This document shows positions 23,441-36,900 of a stretch of 64,000 nt of DNA, piece by piece; position 1 is the first letter of the stretch; each line of letters opens with the position of its first letter. The position numbers and the translations under genes were made by a program. The stretch covers positions 186,001 to 250,000 of the forward strand of contig OY811973.1 in the NCBI GenBank assembly GCA_963681505.1, in the 5' to 3' direction. The notes under the pieces are model-generated. The model ran no database searches, was not told where the DNA came from, and saw only the letters and a list, made by a program, of their open reading frames with translations. The DNA is from Eunapius fragilis. Lineage: Eukaryota > Porifera > Demospongiae > Spongillida > Spongillidae.

Positions 23441-26400
23441 AAGGGAACCACTAATCTATTTGCATCGTACAGCCAAACTAATGACCTGAATATATAGGAG
23501 GCATTATTCAGAGAAAGAAAACAGGTTACTCGTTAGTTCAATGAATACATATCGCAACTCCACTAGTTTGTCAAATTAACACCTTGGTTAGAACATAGCC
23601 AATTTTCTCCCATAGAAATGTATGGGAGGGAACCACTAATCTATTTTATTGGTACAGCCAAACCAATGAGCTGAGTATATAGGAGGCATTATTTAGAGAA
23701 AGAAAACAGGTTACTCGTTCGTTCCATGATTACATATCGCAACTCCACTAGTTTGTTAAATCAACACCTTGGTTGGAAAATAGCCAATTTTCTCCCATTG
23801 AAATGTATGGGAGGGAACCACTAATCTATTTGAATGGTACAGCCAAACCAATAAGCTGATTATAGAGGAGGGATTGTTTTGTAAAAGAAAACAGGTTACT
23901 CGTTCGTTCCATGAAGTAGGATCGCAACTCCACTAGTTTGTTAAATTAATCACCTTGGTGGGAAGATAGCCAATTTTCTCCCATAGAAATGTATGGGAGG
24001 GAACCACTAATTCATTTGCATCGTTCAGCCAAACCAATGAGCTGAATATATAGGAGGCATTATTTAGAGAAAGAAAACAGGTTACTCGTTCGATCCATGA
24101 ATACATAACGCAACTCCACTAGTTTGTTAAATTAACACCTTGGTTGGAACATAGCCAATTTTCTCCCATAGAAATGTATGGGAGGGAACCACTAATCTAT
24201 TTGAATGGTGCAGCCAAACCAATGAGCTGATTATAGAGGAGGCATTATTTTGTAAAAGAAAACAGGTTACTCGTTCGTTCTATGAAGTAGGATCTTAACT
24301 TCACTAGTTTGTTAAATTAACACCTTGGTGGGAAGATTGCCAATTTTCTCCCATAGAAATGTATGGGAGGGAACCACTAATCTATTTTATTGTTACAGCC
24401 AAACCAATGATATGAATATATAGGAGGCATTATTTAGAGAAAGAAAACAGGTTACTCGTTCGTTCCATGAATACATATCGCAACTCCACTAGTTTGTTAA
24501 ATTAACACCGTGGTTAGAACATAGCCAATTTTCTCCCATAGAAATGTATGGGAGGGAACCACTAATCTATTTGCATCGTACAGCCAAACCAATGAGCTGA
24601 ATATATAGTAGGCATTATTTAGAGAAAGAAAACAGGTTACTCGTTCGATCCATGAATACATATCGCAACTCACTAGTTTGTTAAATTAACACCTTGGTTG
24701 GAACATAGCCAATTTTCTCCCATAGAAATGTATGTGAGGGAACCACTAATCTATTTGAATGGTACAGCCAAACCAATGAGCTGATTATAGAGGATGCATT
24801 ATTTTGTAAAAGAAAACAGGTTACTCGTTCGTTGCATGAAGTAGGATCGCAACTCCACTAGTTTGTTGAATTAACACCGTGGTTAGAACATACCCAATTT
24901 TCTCCTATAGAAATGTATGGGAGGGAACCACTAATCTATTTGCATCGTACAGCCAAACCAATGAGCTGAATATATAGGAGGCATTATTTAGAGAAAGAAA
25001 ACAGGTTACTCGTTCGATCCATGAATACATATCGCAACTCCACTAGTTTGTTAAATTAACACCGTGGTTAGAACATAGCCAATTTTCTCCCATAGAAATG
25101 TATGGGAGGGAACCACTAATCTATTTGCATCGTACAGCCAAACCAATGAGCTGAATATATAGGAGGCATTATTTAGAGAAAGAAAACAGGTTACTCGTCC
25201 GATCCATGAATACATATCGCAACTCCACTAGTTTGTTAATTAAACACCTTGGTTGGAACATAGCCAATTTTCTCCCATAGAAATGTATGGGAGGGAACCA
25301 CTAATCTATATGAATGGTACAGCCAAACCAATGAGCTGATTATAGAGGAGGCATTATTTTGTAAAAGAAAACAGGTTACTCGTTCGTTCCATGAAGTAGG
25401 ATCGCAACTCCACTAGTTTGTTAAATTAACACCTTGGTGGGAAGATTGCCAATTTTCTCCCATAGAAATGTATGGGAGGGAACCACTAATCTATTTGCAT
25501 CGTACAGCCAAACCAATGAGCTGAATATTTAGGAGGCATTATTTAGAGAAAGAGAACAGCTTACTCGTTCGTTCCATGAATACATATCGCAACTCCACTA
25601 GTTTTTCATATTATCACCTTGGTTGGAACATAGCCAATTTTCTCCCATTGAAATGTATGGGAGGGAACCACTAATCTATTTGAATGGTACAGCCAAACCA
25701 ATGAGCTGATTATAGAGGAGGCATTATTTTGTAAAAAAAAACAGGTTACTCGTTCGTTCCACGAAGTAGGATCGCAACTCCACTAGTTTGTTAAATTAAC
25801 ACCGTGGTTAGAACATAGCCAATGTTCTCCCATAGAAATGTATGGGAGGGAACCACTAATCTATTTGCATCGTACAGCCAAACTAATGACCTGAATATAT
25901 AGGAGGCATTATTCAGAGAAAGAAAACAGGTTACTCGTTAGTTCAATGAATACATATCGCAACTCCACTAGTTTGTCAAATTAACACCTTGGTTAGAACA
26001 TAGCCAATTTTCTCCCATAGAAATGTATGGGAGGGAACCACTAATCTATTTGCATCGTACAGCCAAACCAATATGCTGAATTTATAGGAGGCATTATTTA
26101 GAGAAAGATAACAGGTTACTCGTTCGTTCCATGAATACATATCGCAACTCCACTAGTTTGTTAAATTAACACCTTGGAGGGAAGATAGCCAATGTTCTCC
26201 CATAGAAATGTATGGGAGGGAACCACTAATCTATTTGCATCGTACAGCCAAACTAATGACCTGAATATATAGGAGGCATTATTCAGAGAAAGAAAACAGG
26301 TTACTCGTTAGTTCAATGAATACATATCGCAACTCCACTAGTTTGTCAAATTAACACCTTGGTTAGAACATAGCCAATTTTCTCCCATAGAAATGTATGG

Positions 26401-29400
26401 GAGGGAACCACTAATCTATTTTATTGGTACAGCCAAACCAATGAGCTGAGTATATAGGAGGCATTATTTAGAGAAAGAAAACAGGTTACTCGTTCGTTCC
26501 ATGATTACATATCGCAACTCCACTAGTTTGTTAAATCAACACCTTGGTTGGAAAATAGCCAATTTTCTCCCATTGAAATGTATGGGAGGGAACCACTAAT
26601 CTATTTGAATGGTACAGCCAAACCAATAAGCTGATTATAGAGGAGGGATTGTTTTGTAAAAGAAAACAGGTTACTCGTTCGTTCCATGAAGTAGGATCGC
26701 AACTCCACTAGTTTGTTAAATTAATCACCTTGGTGAGAAGATAGCCAATTTTCTCCCATAGAAATGTATGGGAGGGAACCACTAATTCATTTGCATCGTT
26801 CAGCCAAACCAATGAGCTGAATATATAGGAGGCATTATTTAGAGAAAGAAAACAGGTATCTCGTTCGATCCATGAATACATAACGCAACTCCACTAGTTT
26901 GTTAAATTAACACCTTGGTTGGAACATAGCCAATTTTCTCCCATAGAAATGTATGGGAGGGAACCACTAATCTATTTGAATGGTGCAGCCAAACCAATGA
27001 GCTGATTATAGAGGAGGCATTATTTTGTAAAAGAAAACAGGTTACTCGTTCGTTCTATGAAGTAGGATCTTAACTTCACTAGTTTGTTAAATTAACACCT
27101 TGGTGGGAAGATTGCCAATTTTCTCCCATAGAAATGTATGGGAGGGAACCACTAATCTATTTTATTGTTACAGCCAAACCAATGAGCTGAATATATAGGA
27201 GGCATTATTTAGAGAAAGAAAACAGGTTACTCGTTCGTTCCATGAATACATATCGCAACTCCACTAGTTTGTTAAATTAACACCGTGGTTAGAACATAGC
27301 CAATTTTCTCCCATAGAAATGTATGGGAGGGAACCACTAATCTATTTGCATCGTACAGCCAAACCAATGAGCTGAATATATAGTAGGCATTATTTAGAGA
27401 AAGAAAACAGGTTACTCGTTCGATCCATGAATACATATCGCAACTCACTAGTTTGTTAAATTAACACCTTGGTTGGAACATAGCCAATTTTCTCCCATAG
27501 AAATGTATGTGAGGGAACCACTAATCTATTTGAATGGTACAGCCAAACCAATGAGCTGATTATAGAGGATGCATTATTTTGTAAAAGAAAACAGGTTACT
27601 CGTTCGTTGCATGAAGTAGGATCGCAACTCCACTAGTTTGTTGAATTAACACCGTGGTTAGAACATACCCAATTTTCTCCTATAGAAATGTATGGGAGGG
27701 AACCACTAATCTATTTGCATCGTACAGCCAAACCAATGAGCTGAATATATAGGAGGCATTATTTAGAGAAAGAAAACAGGTTACTCGTTCGATCCATGAA
27801 TACATATCGCAACTCCACTAGTTTGTTAAATTAACACCGTGGTTAGAACATAGCCAATTTTCTCCCATAGAAATGTATGGGAGGGAACCACTAATCTATT
27901 TGCATCGTACAGCCAAACCAATGAGCTGAATATATAGGAGGCATTATTTAGAGAAAGAAAACAGGTTACTCGTCCGATCCATGAATACATATCGCAACTC
28001 CACTAGTTTGTTAATTAAACACCTTGGTTGGAACATAGCCAATTTTCTCCCATAGAAATGTATGGGAGGGAACCACTAATCTATATGAATGGTACAGCCA
28101 AACCAATGAGCTGATTATAGAGGAGGCATTATTTTGTAAAAGAAAACAGGTTACTCGTTCGTTCCATGAAGTAGGATCGCAACTCCACTAGTTTGTTAAA
28201 TTAACACCTTGGTGGGAAGATTGCCAATTTTCTCCCATAGAAATGTATGGGAGGGAACCACTAATCTATTTGCATCGTACAGCCAAACCAATGAGCTGAA
28301 TATTTAGGAGGCATTATTTAGAGAAAGAGAACAGCTTACTCGTTCGTTCCATGAATACATATCGCAACTCCACTAGTTTTTCATATTATCACCTTGGTTG
28401 GAACATAGCCAATTTTCTCCCATTGAAATGTATGGGAGGGAACCACTAATCTATTTGAATGGTACAGCCAAACCAATGAGCTGATTATAGAGGAGGCATT
28501 ATTTTGTAAAAAAAAACAGGTTACTCGTTCGTTCCACGAAGTAGGATCGCAACTCCACTAGTTTGTTAAATTAACACCGTGGTTAGAACATAGCCAATGT
28601 TCTCCCATAGAAATGTATGGGAGGGAACCACTAATCTATTTGCATCGTACAGCCAAACTAATGACCTGAATATATAGGAGGCATTATTCAGAGAAAGAAA
28701 ACAGGTTACTCGTTAGTTCAATGAATACATATCGCAACTCCACTAGTTTGTCAAATTAACACCTTGGTTAGAACATAGCCAATTTTCTCCCATAGAAATG
28801 TATGGGAGGGAACCACTAATCTATTTGCATCGTACAGCCAAACCAATATGCTGAATTTATAGGAGGCATTATTTAGAGAAAGATAACAGGTTACTCGTTC
28901 GTTCCATGAATACATATCGCAACTCCACTAGTTTGTTAAATTAACACCTTGGAGGGAAGATAGCCAATGTTCTCCCATAGAAATGTATGGGAGGGAACCA
29001 CTAATCTATTTGCATCGTACAGCCAAACTAATGACCTGAATATATAGGAGGCATTATTCAGAGAAAGAAAACAGGTTACTCGTTAGTTCAATGAATACAT
29101 ATCGCAACTCCACTAGTTTGTCAAATTAACACCTTGGTTAGAACATAGCCAATTTTCTCCCATAGAAATGTATGGGAGGGAACCACTAATCTATTTTATT
29201 GGTACAGCCAAACCAATGAGCTGAGTATATAGGAGGCATTATTTAGAGAAAGAAAACAGGTTACTCGTTCGTTCCATGATTACATATCGCAACTCCACTA
29301 GTTTGTTAAATCAACACCTTGGTTGGAAAATAGCCAATTTTCTCCCATTGAAATGTATGGGAGGGAACCACTAATCTATTTGAATGGTACAGCCAAACCA

Positions 29401-30907
29401 ATAAGCTGATTATAGAGGAGGGATTGTTTTGTAAAAGAAAACAGGTTACTCGTTCGTTCCATGAAGTAGGATCGCAACTCCACTAGTTTGTTAAATTAAT
29501 CACCTTGGTGAGAAGATAGCCAATTTTCTCCCATAGAAATGTATGGGAGGGAACCACTAATTCATTTGCATCGTTCAGCCAAACCAATGAGCTGAATATA
29601 TAGGAGGCATTATTTAGAGAAAGAAAACAGGTATCTCGTTCGATCCATGAATACATAACGCAACTCCACTAGTTTGTTAAATTAACACCTTGGTTGGAAC
29701 ATAGCCAATTTTCTCCCATAGAAATGTATGGGAGGGAACCACTAATCTATTTGAATGGTGCAGCCAAACCAATGAGCTGATTATAGAGGAGGCATTATTT
29801 TGTAAAAGAAAACAGGTTACTCGTTCGTTCTATGAAGTAGGATCTTAACTTCACTAGTTTGTTAAATTAACACCTTGGTGGGAAGATTGCCAATTTTCTC
29901 CCATAGAAATGTATGGGAGGGAACCACTAATCTATTTTATTGTTACAGCCAAACCAATGAGCTGAATATATAGGAGGCATTATTTAGAGAAAGAAAACAG
30001 GTTACTCGTTCGTTCCATGAATACATATCGCAACTCCACTAGTTTGTTAAATTAACACCGTGGTTAGAACATAGCCAATTTTCTCCCATAGAAATGTATG
30101 GGAGGGAACCACTAATCTATTTGCATCGTACAGCCAAACCAATGAGCTGAATATATAGTAGGCATTATTTAGAGAAAGAAAACAGGTTACTCGTTCGATC
30201 CATGAATACATATCGCAACTCACTAGTTTGTTAAATTAACACCTTGGTTGGAACATAGCCAATTTTCTCCCATAGAAATGTATGGGAGGGAACCACTAAT
30301 CTATTTGAATGGTACAGCCAAACCAATGAGCTGATTATAGAGGATGCATTATTTTGTAAAAGAAAACAGGTTACTCGTTCGTTGCATGAAGTAGGATCGC
30401 AACTCCACTAGTTTGTTGAATTAACACCGTGGTTAGAACATACCCAATGTTCTCCCATAGAAATGTATGGGAGGGAACCACTAATCTATTTGCATCGTAC
30501 AGCTAAACCAATATGCTGAATATATAGGAGGCATTATTTAGAGAAAGAAAACTGGTAACTCGTTCGTTCCATGAATACATATCGCAACTCCACTAGTTTG
30601 TTAAATTAACACCTTGGTGGGAAGATAGCCAATGTTCTCCCATAGAAATGTATGGGAGGGAACCACTAATCTATTTGAATGGTACACCCAAACCAATGAG
30701 CTGAATATATAGGAGGTATTATTTAGAGAAAGAAAACAGGTTACTCGTTCGATCCATGAATACATATCGCAACTCCACTAGTTTGTTACATTAACACCGT
30801 GGCTAGAACATAGCCATTTTTCTCCCATAGAAATGTATGGGAGGGAACCACTAATCTATTTGCATCGTACAGCCAAACCAATGAGCTGAATATATAGGAG
30901 GCATTAT
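20761..30907. repeat. AB satellite block 2: 14- and 15-monomer HOR units
   Basis: The marker GGAGGGAAGA occurs at 20,811, 23,401, 26,176 and 28,951. The spacings are 2,590 (14 x 185), 2,775 (15 x 185) and 2,775 bp. Units share a fixed series of variants: GTTAGTTCAATG, AAATCAACACC, GAGGGATTGTTTTG, TTAATCACC, ATAACGCAACTCC, ATCTTAACTTCAC, GAGGATGCATT, CGTCCGATCC, TTTTTCATATTATC and TTCCACGAAG. Single changes tell units apart, for example CAATGATATGAA (near 24,407) only in the second, and GGTGAGAAG with GGTATCTCG in the third and fourth. The fourth unit breaks off near 30,430 and the block ends in B monomers before passing to C DNA at about 30,908. The first part matches 6,571-7,500 in AB block 1 (offset 14,371), its likely source. 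No genes are seen. Confidence 0.9.
25884..26068. repeat. Extra B monomer that turns the 14-mer into a 15-mer
   Basis: After GTACAGCCAAAC the second unit inserts 185 bp (TAATGACCTG...GTTAGTTCAATG...GTACAGCCAAAC) before CAATATGCTG, where the first unit runs straight on (about 23,290). The inserted monomer is a copy of the one that normally follows the GGAGGG monomer. The same insertion recurs at 28,659-28,843 and 53,289-53,473. Confidence 0.87.
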
Positions 30908-33900
30908 TTATAGAAAGAAAACAGGTTACTCGTTCGTTCCATGAAGTAGGATCGCAACTCCATTAGTTTGTTTTATTAACACCTTGGTGGGAAGTTAGCC
31001 AATTTTCACCCATAGAAATGTATGGGAGGGAACCACTAATCTATTTGCATGGTGCAGCCAAACCAATGAGCTGATTATACAGGAGGCATTATTAAGAGAA
31101 AGAAAACAGGTTACTCGTTCGTTCCATGAAGTAGGATCGCAACTCCATTACTTTGTTTTATTAACACCTTGGTGGGAAGATAGCCAATATTCTCCCATTA
31201 AAATGTATGGGAGGGAACCACTAATCTATTTGCATGGTACAGCCAAACCAATGAGCTGATTTTAGAGGAGGCATTATTTAGAAAAAGAAAGCAGGTTACT
31301 CGTTTGTTCCATGAAGTAGGATCGCAACTCCATTAGTTTTTTTTATTAACACCTTGGTGGGAAGTTAGCCAATTTTCACCCATTGAAATGTATGGGAGGG
31401 AACCACTAATCTATTTGCATGGTACTGCCAAACCAATCAGCTGATTATACAGAAGGCATTATTTAGAGAAAGAAAACAGGTTACTCGTTCGTTCCATGAA
31501 GTAGGATCGCAACTCCATTAGTTTGTTTTATTAACACCTTGGTGGGAAGATAGCCAATTTTCACCCTTAGAAATGTATGGGAGGGAACCACTAATCTATT
31601 TGCATGGTACAGCCAAACCAATGAGCTGATTATAGAGGAGGCATTATTTATAGAAAGAAAACAGGTTACTCATTCGTTACATGAAGTAGGATCGCAACTC
31701 CATTAGTTTGTTTTATTAACACCTTGGTGGGAAGTTAGCCATTTTTCACCCATAGAAATGTATGGGAGGGAACCACTAATCTATTTGCATGGTACAGCCA
31801 AACCAATGAGCTGATTATACAGGAGGCATTATTTAGAGAAAGTAAACAGGTTACTCGTTCGTTCCATGAAGTAGGATCGCAACTCCATTAGTTTGTTTTA
31901 TTAACACCTTGGTGGGAAGATAGCCAATTTTCACCCTTAGAAATGTATGGGAGGGAACCACTAATCTATTTGCATGGTACAGCCAAACCAATGAGCTGAT
32001 TACAGAGGAGGCATTATTTATAGAAAGAAAACAGGTTACTCGTTCGTTCCATGAAGTAGGATCGCAACTCCATTAGTTTGTTTTATTAACACCTTGGTGG
32101 GAAGTTAGCCAATTTTCACCCATAGAAATGTATGGGAGGGAACCACTAATCTATTTGCATGGTGCAGCCAAACCAATGAGCTGATTATACAGGAGGCATT
32201 ATTAAGAGAAAGAAAACAGGTTACTCGTTCGTTCGATGAAGTAGGATCGCAACTCCATTAGTTTGTTTTATTAACACCTTGGTGGGAAGATAGCCAATTT
32301 TCTCCCATTAAAATGTATGGGAGGGAACCACTAATCTATTTGCATGGTACAGCCAAACCAATGAGCTGATTATAGAGGAGGCATTATTGATAGAAAGAAA
32401 ACAGGTTACTCGTTCGTTCCATGAAGTAGGATCGCAACTCCATTAGTTTTTTTTATTAACACCTTGGTGGGAAGTTAGCCAATTTTCACCCATAGAAACG
32501 TATGGGAGGGAACCACTAATCTATTTGCATGGTCCAGCCAAACCAATCAGCTGATTATACAGAAGGTATTATTAAGAGAAAGAAAAACTAGTTTGTTTTA
32601 TTAACACTTTGGTGGGAAGTTAGCCAATTTTCACCCATAGAAATGTATGGGAGGGAACCACTAATCTATTTGCATGGTACAGCCAAACCAATGAGCTGAT
32701 TATAGAGGAGGCATTATTTATAGAAAGAAAACAGGTTACTCGTTCGTTCCATGAAGTAGGATCGCAACTCCATTAGTTTGTTTTATTAACACTTTGGTGG
32801 GAAGTTAGCCAATTTTCACCCATAGAAATGTATGGGAGGGAACCACTAATCTATTTGCATGGTACTGCCAAACCAATCAGCTGATTGTACAGAAGGCATT
32901 ATTTAGAGAAAGAAAACAGGTTACTCGTTCGTTCCATGAAGTAGGATCGCACCTCCATTAGTTTGTTTTATTAACACCTTGGTGGGAATATAGCCAATTT
33001 TCACCCATGGAAATGTATGGGAGGGAACCACTAATCTATTTGCATGGTACAGCCAAACCAATGAGCTGATTATAGAGGAGGCAGTATTTATAGAAAGAAA
33101 ACAGGTTACTCGTTTGTTCCATGAAGTAGGATCGCAACTCAACTAGTTTGTTTTATTAACACCTTGGTGGGAAGTTAGCCAATTTTCACCCATAGAAATG
33201 TATGGCAGGGAACCACTAATCTATTTGCATGGTACTGCCAAACCAATCAGCTGATTATACAGAAGGCATTATTTAGAGAAAGAAAACAGGTTACTCGTTC
33301 GTTCCATGAAGTAGGATCGCAACTCCATTAGTTTGTTTTATTAACACCTTGGTGGGAAGATAGCCAATTTTCACCCTTAGAAATGTATGGGAGGGAACCA
33401 CTAATCTATTTGCATGGTACAGCCAAACCATTGAGCTGATAATAGAGGAGGCATTATTTATAGAAAGAAAACAGGTTACTCGTTCGTTCCATGAAGTAGG
33501 ATCGCAACTCCATTAGTTTGTTTTATTAACACCTTGGTGGGAAGTTAGCCAATTTTCACCCATAGAAATGTATGGGAGGGAACCACTAATCTATTTGCAT
33601 GGTGCAGCCAAACCAATGAGCTGATTATACAGGAGGCATTATTAAGAGAAAGAAAACAGGTTACTCGTTCGTTCCATGAAGTAGGATCGCAACTCCATTA
33701 CTTTGTTTTATTAACACCTTGGTGGGAAGATAGCCAATATTCTCCCATTAAAATGTATGGGAGGGAACCACTAATCTATTTGCATGGTACAGCCAAACCA
33801 ATCAGCTGATTATACAGAAGGCATTATTTATAGAAAGAAAACAGGTTACTCGCTCGTTCCATGAAGTAGGATCGCAACTCCACTAGTTTGTTTTATTAAC

Positions 33901-36900
33901 ACCTTGGTGGGAAGATAGCCAATTTTAACCCATAGAAATGTATGGGACGGAACCACTAATCTATTTGCATGGTACAGCCAAACCAATGAGGCGATTATAG
34001 AGGAGGCAGTATTTATAGAAAGAAAACAGGTTACTCGTTCGTTCCATGAAGTAGGATCGCAACTCCATTAGTTTGTTTTATTAACACCTTGGTGGGAAGA
34101 TAGCCAATTTTCACCCTTAGAAATGTATGGGAGGGAACCACTAATCTATTTGCATGGTACAGCCAAACCAATGAGCTGATTATAGAGGAGGCATTATTTA
34201 TAGAAATAAAACAGGTTACTCGTTCGTTCCATGAAGTAGGATCGCAACTCCATTAGTTTGTTTTATTAACACCTTGGTGGGAAGTTAGCCAATTTTCACC
34301 CATAGAAATGTATGGGAGGGAACCACTAATCTATTTGCATGGTGCAGCCAAACCAATGAGCTGATTATACAGGAGGCATTATTAAGAGAAAGAAAACAGG
34401 TTACTCGTTCGTTCCATGAAGTAGGATCGCAACTCCATTACTTTGTTTTATTAACACCTTGGTGGGAAGATAGCCAATATTCTCCCATTAAAATGTATGG
34501 GAGGGAACCACTAATCTATTTGCATGGTACAGCAAAACCAATCAGCAGATTTTAGAGGAGGCATTATTTAGAGAAACAAAACAGGTTACTCGTTCGTTCC
34601 ATGAAGTAGGATCGCAACTCCATTAGTTTGTTTTATTAACACCTTGGTGGGAAGTTAGCCAACTTTCACCCATAGAAATGTATGGGAGGGAACCACTAAT
34701 CTATTTGCATCGTACAGCCAAACCAATGAGCTGAATATATAGGAGGCATTATTTAGAGAAAGAAAATAGGTTACTCGTTCGATCCATGAATACATATCGC
34801 AACTCCACGAGTTTGTTAAATTAACACCTTGGTTAGAACACAGCCAATTTTCACCCATGGAAATGTATGGGAGGGAACCACTAATCTATTTGCATGGTAC
34901 AGCCAAACCAATGAGCTGATTATAGAGGAGGCAGTATTTATAGAAAGAAAACAGGTTACTCGTTTGTTCCATGAAGTAGGATCGCAACTCAACTAGTTTG
35001 TTTTATTAACACCTTGGTGGGAAGTTAGCCAATTTTCACCCATAGAAATGTATGGCAGGGAACCACTAATCTATTTGCATGGTACTGCCAAACCAATCAG
35101 CTGATTATACAGAAGGCATTATTTAGAGAAAGAAAACAGGTTACTCGTTCGTTCCATGAAGTAGGATCGCAACTCCATTAGTTTGTTTTATTAACACCTT
35201 GGTGGGAAGATAGCCAATTTTCACCCTTAGAAATGTATGGGAGGGAACCACTAATCTATTTGCATGGTACAGCCAAACCATTGAGCTGATTATAGAGGAG
35301 GCATTATTTATAGAAAGAAAACAGGTTACTCGTTCGTTCCATGAAGTAGGATCGCAACTCCATTAGTTTGTTTTATTAACACCTTGGTGGGAAGTTAGCC
35401 AATTTTCACCCATAGAAATGTATGGGAGGGAACCACTAATCTATTTGCATGGTGCAGCCAAACCAATGAGCTGATTATACAGGAGGCATTATTAAGAGAA
35501 AGAAAACAGGTTACTCGTTCGTTCCATGAAGTAGGATCGCAACTCCATTACTTTGTTTTATTAACACCTTGGTGGGAAGATAGCCAATATTCTCCCATTA
35601 AAATGTATGGGAGGGAACCACTAATCTATTTGCATGGTACAGCCAAACCAATGAGCTGATTTTAGAGGAGGCATTATTTAGAAAAAGAAAGCAGGTTACT
35701 CGTTTGTTCCATGAAGTAGGATCGCAACTCCATTAGTTTGTTTTATTAACACCTTGGTGGGAAGTTAGCCAATTTTCACCCATAGAAATGTATGGGAGGG
35801 AACCACTAATCTATTTGCATGGTACAGCCAAACCAATCAGCTGATTATACAGAAGGCATTATTTATAGAAAGAAAACAGGTTACTCGCTCGTTCCATGAA
35901 GTAGGATCGCAACTCCACTAGTTTGTTTTATTAACACCTTGGTGGGAAGATAGCCAATTTTCACCCATAGAAATGTATGGGACGGAACCACTAATCTATT
36001 TGCATGGTACAGCCAAACCAATGAGGTGATTATAGAGGAGGCAGTATTTATAGAAAGAAAACAGGTTACTCGTTCGTTCCATGAAGTAGGATCGCAACTC
36101 CATTAGTTTGTTTTATTAACACCTTGGTGGGAAGATAGCCAATTTTCACCCTTAGAAATGTATGGGAGGGAACCACTAATCTATTTGCATGGTACAGCCA
36201 AACCAATGAGCTGATTATAGAGGAGGCAGTATTTATAGAAACAAAACAGGTTACTCGTTCGTTCGATGAAGTAGGATCGCTACTCCATTAGTTTGTTTTA
36301 TTAACACCTTGGTGGGAAGATAGCCAATTTTCTCCCATTAAAATGTATGGGAGGGAACCACTAATCTATTTGCATGGTACAGCCAAACCAATGAGCTGAT
36401 TATAGAGGAGGCATTATTGATAGAAAGAAAACAGGTTACTCGTTCGTTCCATGAAGTAGGATCGCAACTCCATTAGTTTTTTTTATTAACACCTTGGTGG
36501 GAAGTTAGCCAATTTTCACCCATAGAAACGTATGGGAGGGAACCACTAATCTATTTGCATGGTCCAGCCAAACCAATCAGCTGATTATACAGAAGGTATT
36601 ATTAAGAGAAAGAAAAACTAGTTTGTTTTATTAACACTTTGGTGGGAAGTTAGCCAATTTTCACCCATAGAAATGTATGGGAGGGAACCACTAATCTATT
36701 TGCATGGTACAGCCAAACCAATGAGCTGATTATAGAGGAGGCATTATTTATAGAAAGAAAACAGGTTACTCGTTCGTTCCATGAAGTAGGATCGCAACTC
36801 CATTAGTTTGTTTTATTAACACTTTGGTGGGAAGTTAGCCAATTTTCACCCATAGAAATGTATGGGAGGGAACCACTAATCTATTTGCATGGTACTGCCA

